Position numbers and translations under genes: made by a program. A stretch of 64,000 bases of DNA from Aquilaria yunnanensis (Eukaryota > Streptophyta > Magnoliopsida > Malvales > Thymelaeaceae): contig CM077599.1 in NCBI GenBank assembly GCA_039654915.1, positions 82,366,001-82,430,000 of the forward strand. The letters run 5' to 3'. The stretch's first letter is position 1. Each line of letters starts with the position of its first letter. The notes under the pieces are model-generated. The model made no database searches. It saw nothing but the letters and a program-made list of their open reading frames with translations, and was not told the origin of the DNA. This document shows positions 48,870 through 60,763 of the stretch, piece after piece.

Positions 48870-51361
48870 TCCGCTAAAATAGGGATGTTAGAAGACATCT
48901 AATCTGCCAGGGATTTGATTATATCTAGGCAAATGGGACAAGGTTTTTTTCTTTTCTTTTTTTGCAATTTTATGGATTTAGGTCAGATATGGATTTTTTT
49001 TTATTTTTTGCACCTGCTGAGTTTGGGTAAAATGCGGATTTAGGATTCATTCGCTATATACTAATAAATGTGTGTTAGTAAATATAAATTAGAACATAAA
49101 TTAGTGCTTTAATAGTTATTTGTTAAACTTATATATTAAATTATGTTGACTATTAAGCCTTGTCTTCTAGTATTCTTAGTATGAGCAAATTATTGCTAGT
49201 ATTGCTTACATGATTAGGTGATTTTTTATTATTGCTATTGGGCTACTTGTGTTATTCTTGATGTCATATTTTCCATTGAGATATTTCCAAATATTGTGGT
49301 TGTGTAAATGTAGTGGGTAGATAGTTTTAACCGACCCAAGACGCTTAAAAATTGGTAGTATATGAATGTAAAGATTGTTTACCTGACAGGTGATGGGTAG
49401 GATGCGAGTAAGGCATTTAACATAGTGGGTTGAATGTGAGAATACTATCATCCGACCCATCAACTTTCCTACCCTAAATTACTTTTAGTCTATCAAACTA
49501 TGTTAACTCACTAAAAAAAGGTCTCAAAATATTAGCACAGTGCAACCTAATCTATCAACTAAGTCAACTCTAAACTAGAGAGCACTTTGTCCCTTTGGCC
49601 CTAGAACAAGTCTTACATGAATCTAGTTAAATATCATGCATCACCCCTATAAAATTATAAAACTAACATTTTGGCCCAAATTCTCAGAAATCTGCCAATC
49701 ACGCCACTATGACATGAAACAATGATACTATTTCTGCATTTGCCAAAATGGTTAGATTGCCTTGGAGCGAAAATGTGGGCTCAATGACTCGCCTCGTGTT
49801 GCGGGACTAGTGCAATTTGTCTCCTTTTCCATTTTTTCCCTTTTTTTCCCTCTTTTTTTTTTTCCCAATTTTTCATTTTTGCATAGTTTTTTTCGTTTTT
49901 ATTTTTTTATTTATTATTTTTTTTCCACGTTTCCCTTGCACCTCTTTGTTCTTTTCATTTTCTCTAGTTTTATTTTTTTTATTTTCATTTTCTCATTTTT
50001 TTAATATTTCTTTGTTTTCTTTTTTATTTTGTATTATTTCCGGCCATCAATAAAAGAAAAAAAATACTAATAAAGAACAATTAATTTTTCACAAAAGAAC
50101 AAACAGATAAGGATAAAAGAACAAAAAATAAATAAATAACTTATTAAAATTAATAAAACAAAAACTAACAATGATGAAAGCATGGATAAAATTGATAAAG
50201 GAATAAATAGCAATTGATAAAAATAGATAAAATGATAAAATAATAGATAAAACTACTAGAAGAACAAAAAGAACTAATAAAAAGAATAGATACAATTGAT
50301 AAAATAATAAATAAAATTGATAAAAGAATGAATAAAGCTGATAAAATGACATACAAAACTAATAAAAGAACATATAGAAATAATATAAATAGATAAGGAT
50401 ATACAAAAGAACAGATAAAAAGATAAAAAAAATAAAACTAATAAAAGAACAGGTAGAAACTAATTGTTCTTTTATGATGACAAGAAAAGGGTTGCTGGGA
50501 GTAAATTTGTTAAAATCGAAATCCTATCCAAGATCGTTTTTTATCACACAAGATCAGGATTGTAAAATCAGATCGTAGATCCTAAGATCTTACTAAAAGA
50601 TTGAAATTTCTTGTAATAAATAACATAATTTATATAAAAAGATGAATTATATTAGAAACTTAATAAAGTTCAAATATCATAATAATGATACAACACAATT
50701 AGTATCATATTACATATAAAGCTAAATGCCTAGTAGAGCATACATCAACATAACTAATACAATAAAAATAGATAATAATGGATGAAAGAACATATAAAAC
50801 TAATAAAAGAACAAATAAAAAGGATAAAAGAATAAATAAAATTGATAAAAAAAACATATAGAAACTAGTTGTTCTTTTATCAGCATTTGTTTGTTTTTTT
50901 AAATAGATTAGATGTTCTTTTACCAACAATTGTTTGTCATTTTGGCTCAACAAGATATTTATTTATTTTTTGTTTGTTGACAATTTTGAAACAAAAACTG
51001 AAGAAAAAAAAGTAGATAACTTTTATAGAATAATAATATAAAAAAATTAAGAAAACTGAGAAAAAATGTATGTAAATGAAAACAATTAAAAAAACAATGA
51101 ATAAAACTGGAAAAATAAAAAATAAAAATGGTAAAAGATAAAAACAAAACAAAACAAAACACTGTAAAGAAGGAAAACAAGAAAAAAAAAATGCAAAAGC
51201 AAGATCCAAGATTCAAGCCCATGCACTCTTACAAGAACCTCAGACCAACTCACTTAGAAAGTCTTGTTGTATAAAAGGCAACAAGAAAGAAAAAATGAAG
51301 CAAAAAATGAACTAAAAGAAGATAAAAACAATGAAAATAAAAAAATCACAAGAAAAGGGCT
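48870..51361. other. AT-rich, low-complexity intergenic DNA
   Basis: No gene. 49800-50040 is a T-rich tract (TTTTTCCC-type); 50050-50460 and 50760-51330 are degenerate (ATAAAAGAACAAATAAAA)-type A-rich low complexity that gives Phe/Ile-rich false ORFs on the minus strand. Confidence 0.6.
50502..50765. repeat. Duplicated 5' segment of the hAT element at 51370-52026
   Basis: About 260 bp (TAAATTTGTTAAAATCGAAA ... AGCATACATCAACATAACTAATAC) matches 51370-51600. The match extends left of the element border into ACAAGAAAAGGG-TGCTG-GAG on both, so flank plus element start were duplicated together, ~870 bp apart. Confidence 0.7.
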
Positions 51362-51369
51362 GCTGAGAG

Positions 51370-52026
51370 CAAGTTTGTTAAGATCGGGATCCCATCTAAT
51401 ATCATTTTTTATCACACTAGATTGGGATCATAAATCGTAATATCCTACGAAAAGATCAAAATTCCTTGTACTAAATAACATAATTCATATAAAAAATTAA
51501 TTATATTAGAAACTTAATAAAGTTCAAGTGTTATAATCATGATACAATACAAATAAAGCTTGAGCCCTAGTAGAGAATACATTAACATAACTAATATAAC
51601 AACCAACACAAGTCTAAACGAAATTTATAAACAAACATAACTAACATAATAACAGTGAACTTATGGATGTATTTTTGAAGTTTCAAGTTTTATCTTCTAA
51701 ATGAGAGAGAAACGAGCTCATTTTCTTTTTAAGTGTACTTCACAATTCAAGTCATATAATCACTAACTTGGATAACCCAACTTGGGCAAATAAAGGTCCA
51801 ATCATTTAAATTTTTTAATTTGGACTAAAATATAAGTGTAACTAACAAAAATTAATACAAAGTAGAATTGATAGAATTAAAAGATCCTACTGATCTTAAG
51901 ATCTTAATCGGAATCCTACCCGATCCTACCATATCATTAATCCTATTGCCTTTTGACAAGCTTTCAATATTTTAAATCGGAGAATCACAAAATCCAAATA
52001 TCCGAATCAGGATTTTAACAACCTTG
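51370..52026. mobile_element. hAT-type non-autonomous element with perfect 8-bp TSD, 657 bp
   Basis: Starts CAAGTTTGTTAAGATCGGGA and its reversed right end starts CAAGGTTGTTAAAATCCTGA. GCTGAGAG flanks it on both sides (51362-51369 and 52027-52034), an exact 8-bp target duplication, the hAT hallmark. No transposase. The interior is AT-rich with ATCCTACCCGATCCTACC-type subterminal repeats near the right end. Confidence 0.85.
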
Positions 52027-52034
52027 GCTGAGAG

Positions 52035-54461
52035 TATTCCCAACCAACAATTAGCCCCTTATCTGCACACATGTAATTAGTCACTCCACCGAACATTGAA
52101 TCTTGTTTGAAACTAGTAAAAATAGTATAAGGGACTCTATGTGTCTTGTACGCCAGACACATGAAAATCTATTCCTTTTAAAAAATGTTCGAACTAATAC
52201 ATTTTTAAAATGCCTTTTAATATTCAAACTATAACATAGATGCACTAAGAGTGCAACGAACCCATACTCTAAAGCCATAATTGTAACAATTTCTCATTTG
52301 TAGATAAGATTTGTCACACCTATAATTCAAGTGACTGCTGCCATTACCCTAATATACTTTACCTTGACGCAACTCGAAACAGGAGAAGAGAAATTATACT
52401 AGTACATAATTCACCCTAGACCTTAACTCACTTTGTTTAACCACCATTTGGTTACAATTTGAAGGGGAACATCCTGTAAGGCCAAGATTTTAATACTGGT
52501 TAATTAGCTTAAAAATTGGTGGGTATAACCTTAGTAAGTCAATAACGTAATAGGGTAAAAGAAAATTAAATACTAAAAATGATGATTTGGACATAAAAAC
52601 TGTACATTTAATCACTAGAAAGCTAAATACAGGAACAACCTGAGGTCACATTTTTCATCAAGAGTAGGGCACCGATACACTAACAGAAACATGTTGGAAG
52701 AAGATTTGAACATGAAAATGAAAGGAATTAGATGGGAAGGCATAGCTATAAAGCCTTCCATCGGTACGATATCTCACTTTCCCCGGCCAAGTTCATAAAA
52801 GGCAATCTGAAATCTGGCAGATTGGGACCTTCAATTGACAAGAAGTGCATGAAAATGGACTACATTGTTCACTTTTACAAACTTCTGACCTTTTCTGGAT
52901 TCTTCTGCCTCTGGGCATCTTTTTTCACAATAAGGCGTTTCATTCATCTTCTTACACACTTCACCTGGGACAGTACTTTCTTTCTCGGACACGAAAATAC
53001 AAAAAGGTTAAAGGCAGAAAGCACTGCTTTGTTACTGGTAAATGCAAAAAATTAAAAACAAACCACTGATGTTTTTTGAGTTCGCTTAAATCAGTCACCT
53101 TTGTTTCTTTTCAGGCAAAATAAACCAGTATCTTGTTTAACCCGGCAAAAGGATCACCTACTTACCCTTTAATTGTGCAGAATTGTTACGTATTCATCCA
53201 CAAACGAAACGACGGCTATTGTTGTTTCCAGGATTCAAGAAGAGGGTGTTACTAGAAAACTATCGGGGAACAAAAGGAAAAAGGTTGTAATTATTTTTTG
53301 CTATTAAATAAAATATTAAATGAAAGTAATCATGGAAAATATAAAAGTTTGCAGCCAAATATAAAATATAAAAGGTTGTAATATAGTAGTAATAGATTTC
53401 TGGGAGAGGATCGAAAAAAGTAGATAATTTTGTGAAGAACCTGAAATAGAATAAAGGTCACAGCACAGGGCTCTGGAGCGAATCGAAGATGACTTGCAAG
53501 TTGCAACGGCTTTCAAATTCATTCCGTGAAAATATGGAAACCCAACGTGGTCGTCGTGATCTGGCTTAGATTCCTTCAACCTTCTGAAAAAAGAAATAAT
53601 AATTCCAACAAATGCGGATTTCATCCTCATTTTCTTCCTTTGTTCATTCACGAATCACGAGAGCATAATGTTTATTTTCTAAAAGATTTTATATTGTGCC
53701 ACGTCCTCATTTTGACTTTGGATAAAATTCATGGAGAGTAGTGTTAGATGACTAAAACTTTGTAGATTAATTGAGAATTAAAGACGTGAGTGAGACATTG
53801 ATTTTCGGTATACTAGCAAACAGGGTGAAGTAAATTTCTTGCTAATATTAGGTACCGTTCTTGTTCTTCACGGTAAAGGGGTGTTTTACATTTTGGATAA
53901 GCTTTATAAGCACAAAAAGAGTACACAAAACATATAGTGGCATTTCAAGATATCCTTGAATCATTTTTTTGCTGCAAAATCAAATGATGAAAAAACACCT
54001 ATGCATCTAAAGAAAAAAAAAGGAAAGGAAAAATGAAAAAAAAAAATCAAGCAATAGAATTAGATTAAAACCTGTAAACTTGCTAGGGGAAGTAGCTAGA
54101 AAGAAAGAACTAAACCAAACGAACCAAATAAATCATCCAAATGTGCAAGATATTTTAACAACAAATAATTACTAGAAACATGGAAATAACTCAGGAAAAT
54201 AAGATGGAATTTTTCAGTGGCCTAGTTAGTGAAATAACAATGTTGGGACTCAAGTGAAATGTGGATAAAAGATGGAGTTATGCCAATTTGGAGTTAGAAT
54301 TAGAAATAGCATTCGGGAAACAGAGAGGCTCATGCACAGTGATGTTAGATGTACTAAAATTTTATAAAATTTCATGTGTGTAGATTGATTGGGAATTAAA
54401 AAGTAAGTGAGACATATTGACTTCTCGGTATACAAGTTATACCGGGTGAAAATATATTATA
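52035..54461. other. Intergenic DNA with a diverged ~110-bp direct repeat
   Basis: No gene supported. The segments 53727-53830 and 54335-54450 share GTTAGATG-ACTAAAA, TGTAGATT.ATTG.GAATTAAA, GTGAGACAT and CGGTATAC..GT, so they are diverged direct copies ~600 bp apart. The sequence between is AT-rich. Confidence 0.45.
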
Positions 54462-54692
54462 CTCTTTTTGTCCTATATTCTTTCAATTATTTGATTTTTT
54501 TAATTATTTTATTTAAATTTATTCATATTATTATTTGTTAGAAAAAATTTTAAAAATATATTTAGAAACTGCAGGTCTCTTTTTATCAATTATATATAAA
54601 GATTTTTCATTTATATACTAAAATATTGAAAATAAAAATTATAGATTAATTATTAAATAATGAATATTGCAAAGAACTTGAGACGGAGGATG
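54462..54692. mobile_element. Stowaway-type MITE (Tc1/mariner), copy 2
   Basis: Bounded by TA dinucleotides; starts CTCTTTTTGTCCTATATTC and ends GAGACGGAGGATG, the inverse of the CTCCCTCCGTC start seen in copy 1. The interior (AAACTGCAGGTCTCTTTTTA; TGAAAATAAAAATTATAGAT) aligns with 41700-41933 along its whole length. Confidence 0.85.
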
Positions 54693-54770
54693 TAATAAAT
54701 TTCTTACTTGGATGCTATATAATACCTTGGTACTTCTGTCTAGAGCTTCCCGCAATGAATCACTTGTGGA

Positions 54771-55323
54771 TAGAGGTGAGTATTTGGTTTGTTCAGTTTA
54801 GAACCAATCTGAATAATAATGATCTGCATAGATTTTGGTTTTCACATAGTGTATTCAAACTGTCTAAACTATATGTTAGAACTGATCCGAACAATCTGAA
54901 TTATATTTTTTATTCAATTTATCTTTTTAAGACCTAGACTCATAGTAAATGAAAAAATAAGATAAATATTAAAATTTTTTACCTCTCATATCCAAATTAA
55001 AAAAGAATAGACAACATATAATTCAAAATTAGTAAGAAATAATTTTGTATATGTATGATCAATATAAATAATGGTAAAAATTAGTAAAAACTAATTTTAT
55101 ATATGTGGGTCCATTATACATAATGGTAAAATATTTATTATTATTTGGTCTATTCTGTTTATTTGGTTTCAAGTGTATAATCCAAAAACCGATTCGATAA
55201 TAGGATTTAAAATTCAATTTTAGCCCGAACTGATTGAATTAGAAAAGAAATCGAACCTTTTTATTTGAATGTAATTAATTTTTTTCAGTTTATTTGATTT
55301 TATTTGAATAATGTTTATCCCTA
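54771..55323. mobile_element. Probable hAT-like non-autonomous element (target duplication not preserved)
   Basis: Starts TAGAGGTGAGTATTTGGTTT; reversed right end starts TAGGGATAAACATTATTCAAA. The interior carries GAACAATCTGAATTAT and TTATTTGGTTT-type subterminal repeats and resembles 37570-38025. The flanking 8-mers do not match, so the borders are approximate. Confidence 0.5.
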
Positions 55324-57206
55324 GTGCATATCCACAAGCATTTAAACGTGGCCTCTCAAGGACTCAAGGGTAGACAAGTTATTGAGTCAACTCACTTCAA
55401 TATACATTTTAGTACTTTTATCATAATAAAAAAATATATAAAAAGATTGGTTTCTTGTGACAAAATAGTTCTCATTTTATCTAATTGTAATTGGTATTTT
55501 AAATTTTAGATTCAAAATCATGGGGTAGTCAATAGTTTATGAGTGATTTTTGCTACATAAATTACGTACACATAATTACACCATAGACTACTTGAATAAA
55601 AAAAAAGTTTCAAATATAAGTTAGAATCTAAATTTTAACCTTTCTTCTTTTGATTCTTTTGAGAACTGGAAACGGTAACATGGAGACATTGAGTCAAGTC
55701 ATTCAGTAATCCTCATCATTATGTTAACTAAGCAAGCTTTATTACTATGCTTATGAATAGTAGCGTCTCCCCTACAATAAAATACATCATTTTGGGCATT
55801 AACCCAATTTCTTCTTCTACCCGGCAATCAGGAAACGCAAAAATTACATGACAGGCTCTCATTTTGTGTGCAATAGTGTCATTTGATCCTTGACCTTTCA
55901 AATCATCATTTTTTTACCACTCTATCATCTGCCACGCGGTGCCCCAACCTTGAAAACTTGGCTTTGAGTTTTTCAACCCCTGAATTTTCATGGCTTACAT
56001 TAGAATCCAAAATTTCTGAGAACACAGACTTGATCATAGTACCTAAAGTCTTGGCTTTTGTTTTGTTTTGCCCCTAAGCTTTTATAACTGACAATTGAAC
56101 CGTCAAAATGTTCACCACTTTGGTTCTATGTTATATGATTCCACTTCCCGAATTGGTGTGAAACATTTCGATTCTTTAAAAGTTTTGAAATGATTATTGC
56201 CTGGTTTTAATTTAATCATACAGAATTCTTGTTTATTGCTTTTTTTTCTCTATGAATATGATAGATATATAATATTTATATATTTTCATTAATCAATTCA
56301 CAATGAAGCGTAAGCCGCAATCTATTCTATATAAGGAAAGGGCTAAGGCCTTTTCATTACTCCTAAGGGTACTGTCTACAGTATTGGGGGGGGGGGGGTT
56401 TGAAATTAATTGTTATTGTTTTTGTTGTTGTGTCCAATAGATATAAAAAATGTCTTTAAATCTTAGGTTTTGCATTTTAGACCCTTAAACTTTCACGAGA
56501 TACTGTCAAGAACCTAAATTTTTACTGAAAACTCAAATCAGCTATCATGGTATTATATCATATATTTTTTATTTACTAAATTGGTCAACAACAACTTTGA
56601 AATGTTTTAATTTTTTAAAATATTTGAATTAGTCAAAACTTATTTTTTTTAATCATTCATCAATTTTTTAACATTTTAAAAAATTTATATTTTCATTGAT
56701 AGATCCACAAGTAAGAGCAGGCCGATTACTGGTATTAAAAATTCTAAGTTTCTAACCCATCTCGAACCAAAAAAGGCCTTCTCCTATTTCGAACAAACAA
56801 TCCTAGGCTGAGAGGTTGGCATAGCCCATCCTGAGCCACCCATTATTGATTTCAACGAAACAAATACAGAAGAACATCGCGCCCAGAAGCAAAAAGCCGA
56901 AAACATTTCTCACCTTCTGGTGAATTTTGTCATCCTGGTCAGATTCGATTCACTTACCAGTTACCATTGATAACATGTTTTGTATTTTCTCTAATACTCA
57001 TAAATTTAGTAGACAGAACCTAACATATACAGTACACCCTACTCCCTTCTATCCATACTTGTCCATCGACCATAAAAAGAAGAAACTAACTAAATTACAA
57101 TATGACATACAATATTCCATTAAACTTTAACTATGTATAGTTAATTAACCTAAAGGAGGTGGGAGTAGAAGTGATGAAGATGGATCCTGGGATTAATATT
57201 CAGTGA
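55324..57206. other. Intergenic DNA, 3' flank of the RbcX gene
   Basis: No gene recognised. There is a G homopolymer near 56385-56398 and AT-rich sequence; 56690-56960 is of ordinary complexity but shows no family signature in any frame. Confidence 0.4.
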
Positions 57207-57412
57207 TCACTTGCCGGTCTCTCTCTCTTGCTGACTCGTTTCCAACACATACTCCCTCATAAGCCCTGTGTTCGATTCATCGACCACCTTGCAAGCCAAA
57301 CGCTTCAAGTTGTCCCACTCGAAATCACTCTTGCAATATGCAGATCGAACCTCTAGGATACGCAAGGCTTCACCACACAAAAAAAGGTGGGTACATGTGA
57401 TTTCAAATGATG

Positions 57413-57447
<35 letters not shown>

Positions 57448-59074
57448 AAAGAGAAATTAAAAGCTTGAGACTTGTCCGTTTAAACGATGGATTAACATTT
57501 TTGCAAAATCAGTACGTGGCCAATAATCCCGTTTATCTTATCCAGGATCGAAATAATCAAAAGGATTTGAGAAATGACATACCTAAACTTTTATGCCTCG
57601 AGGACTCTCGCATCATATCCGCACAAAACTTGTCTCCATCATTGAGGGAGTGACCTTCCAAAAATCCCATTAGCTCCTTAAATGCCTCAGGGTTATAGCT
57701 CTGCATGCTCAGCAAGAAAAAAACTGATCCCTAAAAGTTTCCCAATCAATACTTGGTCACAGCATGTCTAGGAACAAGGTGTCTCTATTTCTTTTTTCAA
57801 TGGTACGGTAAATTGACTTAGTTGGACTGAAAGATAACATTTAGTAATACTTTTTCAGTAAATTGCACAAATGGTCCCTAATCTTTTGTCATTATTACCT
57901 TTTAGTCCCTAACCTATTAAATATTCTGTTTTGGTCCTAAACCTATTAAAATTGTTTCATTTTGGTCTCTCACTAGATGAAATTCATTAACTCAGAATAA
58001 TTATCTGATAGAAACTTTTGAGATCTTAATTTAAATATTTGATAACTATCTTGCAGTAAATTTAAACAGTTTAATATTTTTTCACAATAAATAGACAATT
58101 TAAATTAATAGTTTTTTTCTTCCTGAATGAAATAAGTTTAATTTACAGAGAAGAAAAAAAAGTAAATTAATTTTTTTATTAATTATAAAAAAATTATTTT
58201 ACAGATTAAATTTATTGTAAGACAGCTACCAAATAGTTTAAATTATAATCTAAAATGTTATCATCAAACAAATAATTTGAATTAACAAATTTTATCAAAT
58301 TGGGATCAAAATGAAACATTCTCAATAGATTTAGGACTAAAACAAAACGTTTTAATAGGTTTAGGACTAAAACAGAACATTCAATAGGTTAAGGACTAGA
58401 AGGAAACAATGATTAAAGGTTAAGGACCATTCATGAAATTTACCCAATACTTTTTTATGTACTCATAAATCCCAAAACCCACCAATTAATTACTAAGTTC
58501 GTTTAAAAAGTTAGTAGTGTTAATCTACTATGGAGTATATTTTTTATTATATTACTATGATTTACCTTTTTTTGAGTCAGAATTCAAGTCAGAAATACAC
58601 ATACGGCAGGACGCAGTAGACATAAGGATATTGGTGGCATTAGGTGAAATAATGAAATCCAGATGCAGCAAATGAAAATTCAAGGGGAGGAAATTAAATC
58701 GAAGAATTACCTGAAGCTGAGCAGCGACAATTCGAACTGCGACATAATTGAAGAAATCGTGGAGATAGTTGGCAGCCTTTCTCTCCGGAGATCCTTCAGA
58801 AAACCCTGGAGAAGACATCTCCCAACTCCACCGTCAAAATCCAGGCCTCCAGATCGAGGAACAAGAAAATTACGTAGAAGAAAAGTGAAGATTTCATATA
58901 CATATAATATATATACCCACCAGGAACATACATTTTCTGGCAGTGGAGACGAGTGGAGGGGGAGGCAGAGCCCCTTGGCTTGCTTGGCCTGCAAGGAAAG
59001 GTTCCGAGGGTCTGGTGGGATTTAGGCGGCGCCAGGGAGAGCTGGGAGACTGGGAGAGCGGCGCAGGTTTCCAT
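57207..59074 (-). CDS. RBCX1: RbcX-type Rubisco assembly chaperone, chloroplast (RbcX1-like), 175 aa, 4 exons
   Basis: Chloroplast chaperone that clamps the C-terminal tail of the Rubisco large subunit during holoenzyme assembly. Exons in transcript order: 59074-58921, 58805-58711, 57700-57583, 57367-57207, totalling 528 nt in frame. Residues 1-45 look like a transit peptide (Ser/Thr/Pro-rich, METCAALPVSQLSLAPPKSH). The mature part begins near KMYVPGFSEGSPERKAANYL, with the RbcX helical core HDFFNYVAVRIVAAQLQ, SYNPEAFKELMGFLEGHS, RILEVRSAYCKSDFEWDNLK, and the C-terminal LMREYVLETS that plant RbcX1 proteins keep. Length equals Arabidopsis RbcX1 (174 aa) more closely than RbcX2. Intron 2 (57701-58710) is inflated by a 590-bp MITE. 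An earlier in-frame ATG at 59095 would add seven residues and is less likely. Confidence 0.93.
57414..57437. repeat. (AT)n microsatellite in RbcX intron 3
   Basis: About 12 AT/TA units between exons 3 and 4 of the RbcX gene. Confidence 0.9.
57856..58445. mobile_element. MULE-type MITE inside RbcX intron 2, exact 10-bp TSD
   Basis: AATACTTTTT flanks it on both sides (57846-57855 and 58446-58455). The left end CAGTAAATTGCACAAATGGT pairs with the reversed right end GGGTAAATTTCATGAATGGT, and inverted similarity runs >100 bp (GGTCCTTAACC, TTTTAGTCC, TTTTGGTCCTAAACC). A 10-bp target duplication with long TIRs fits Mutator-like MITEs. No coding capacity. Confidence 0.85.
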
Positions 59075-59381
59075 GCTTGATTGAAGCCTTGACAAAGAGC
59101 TGCTGCTGATTTTCCCGACTCCCGTAAATATCCAGCATATAAGCTACAGGCAAATATCTACTACAAATATCTTTGTCCACGTGGAAAGTGCAATTCCACA
59201 TCATGATGATAATATTCCCATCTGATTTTTTTTTTTTTTTGCTTTTTTCATTCTATTGTTGTAGGATGAATCCAGAATTTTTAAAGAGGTAGACAGCTAT
59301 CAACTATTGTATGTTACATTACTTCGTTGCTCCATTTTAGTTTCTAACTTAAAATTTGATTTGATTTTTTTATATTATTAT

Positions 59382-59822
59382 GAAAAAATTACAGAAATTT
59401 TTTTAATGTTTGGTCTAACTTATACTTTGTACTCTCTATTTTAGAAAACCTACATTTTACCCCCAACTTTTTTACAACGTCTGATAACAACTTATGAAAC
59501 TCTAATTTAAATTATTAGATGACTATGTTATAGCAATTTTAAAATTTTTGATACTTTTCACAGTTAATTAACATTTAAAAAATATTAATTTGTATTTACA
59601 AAGAGAAAAATGCATTTACAGAAAAAAATATTGATAATTTAAAATATCTATCACTTGTAAAAAATATTGGAGATGTTGAAATTATTATCGTACAACTAAA
59701 ACTAGTGTTTTAGGAGTTGTTGTAGGACAGTGTACAAGAAAGAGAGGGTAAAGTGTAGTTTTTCAAAAATAATGGGGCAAAGTGTAGGTTATGTCAAACA
59801 TAAGGGGCTTTTGTAAGTTTTC
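59382..59822. mobile_element. MULE-type MITE, exact 10-bp TSD, 441 bp
   Basis: ATATTATTAT flanks it on both sides (59372-59381 and 59823-59832). The left end GAAAAAATTACAGAAATTTT pairs with the reversed right end GAAAACTTACAAAAGCCCCT; further in, TAGAAAACCTACATTTTACC on the left pairs with TGAAAAACTACACTTTACCC on the right. These phrases resemble the TIRs of the large MULE at 13602-19414, so the two may be related. It lies ~310 bp upstream of the RbcX start codon. Confidence 0.8.
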
Positions 59823-59954
59823 ATATTATTATTTACTAAAAATATTTTTCAAAAATTATACTTGAAAATTATAAGATTTATAGTTTTAAAACAAAAAGAA
59901 TTCTAAAAAATGACATGAAATAGATAATTTGGAAAGGACATAATATTTTATTAT

Positions 59955-60750
59955 CATTTGGCACAAATATTAAGTTTGCCACTAATGTTTTGGGTTGGAG
60001 GTGGATATGGCACTACAATTTTTTTCCCCCAATCTCCCACTAATATTTTAAGATACACTAGATATGCCATTGAAATTTTAAATTAAACAAAAAAAACTGA
60101 CGTGAAATATAGAATTTGGAAAGGACATAATATTTTATTCTCCCTCGGCAGAAATATAAAGTTTGCCACTAATATTTTGGGTTAGAAGTGAATATACCAC
60201 TATAGTTTTTTTTTCCCAATCTCCCACTAATATTTTAAAATAGGCCATATATGCCACTAAAATTTTAAATTAAGAATAGATATGCCACTAGTATTTAAAA
60301 AGCTAACAAAAAAAGTTAAAAATAACAAGTTTTAAAATTTTAGGGTGATAATACAAATTTTAACAAACTTCAAAGATATTTTGTAATCAAACTCTCTCTC
60401 TCTGTTGAATGCTGGCGAGGAGATTAGACAACAAAGACAGGGGGAAGGCGGTGATGGTGTTGAGGCGCTAGTGACGAAAACAGTGACAAAGCTGAAGCGG
60501 TGATGGCAGATATCATATCCTTTTTTGAAAAAAATCTTAAAAGTCATGATATTTTTTTTAAAGATACATAATAATCTTAAGATTTGAAAATCTGCTAGTT
60601 TTACTATTTTTTGTTATTTTCTGACCTGTATTGGTATATTCGGCTTATTTAAAAATATTAGTGGGAGATTAGACAAAAAAAAAAAACTATAGTGGCATAT
60701 CCACTCCTTACCGAAAACAATAGTGGTAAATTTGATGTTTCTAGCTTCTC
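59955..60750. mobile_element. TIR element with tandemly duplicated left end (borders tentative)
   Basis: The phrase AAGTTTGCCACTAATNTTTTGGGTT with a following CCCAATCTCCCACTAATATT occurs at ~59970-60040 and again at ~60158-60235. Its inverted counterpart (AATATTAGTGGGAGATTAGA ... TAGTGGTAAATTTGATGTTT) lies at ~60652-60740. Thus the left terminal ~180 bp is doubled in tandem. The interior around 60385-60500 is GC-richer and includes a CTCTCTCTCTC tract, but no recognised ORF. No target duplication found. Confidence 0.5.
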
Positions 60751-60763
60751 ACTTAATTAAAAT

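Noticed and set aside
49760..51225. Several overlapping Phe/Ile-rich ORFs that look like multi-span membrane proteins
   Set aside because: They follow from T-rich/A-rich low-complexity DNA; no codon structure, no family motif, and the frames overlap in shifted versions of the same tract.
52732..53055. ORF starting MGRHSYKAFHRYD
   Set aside because: No recognisable domain and no splice or codon-usage support.
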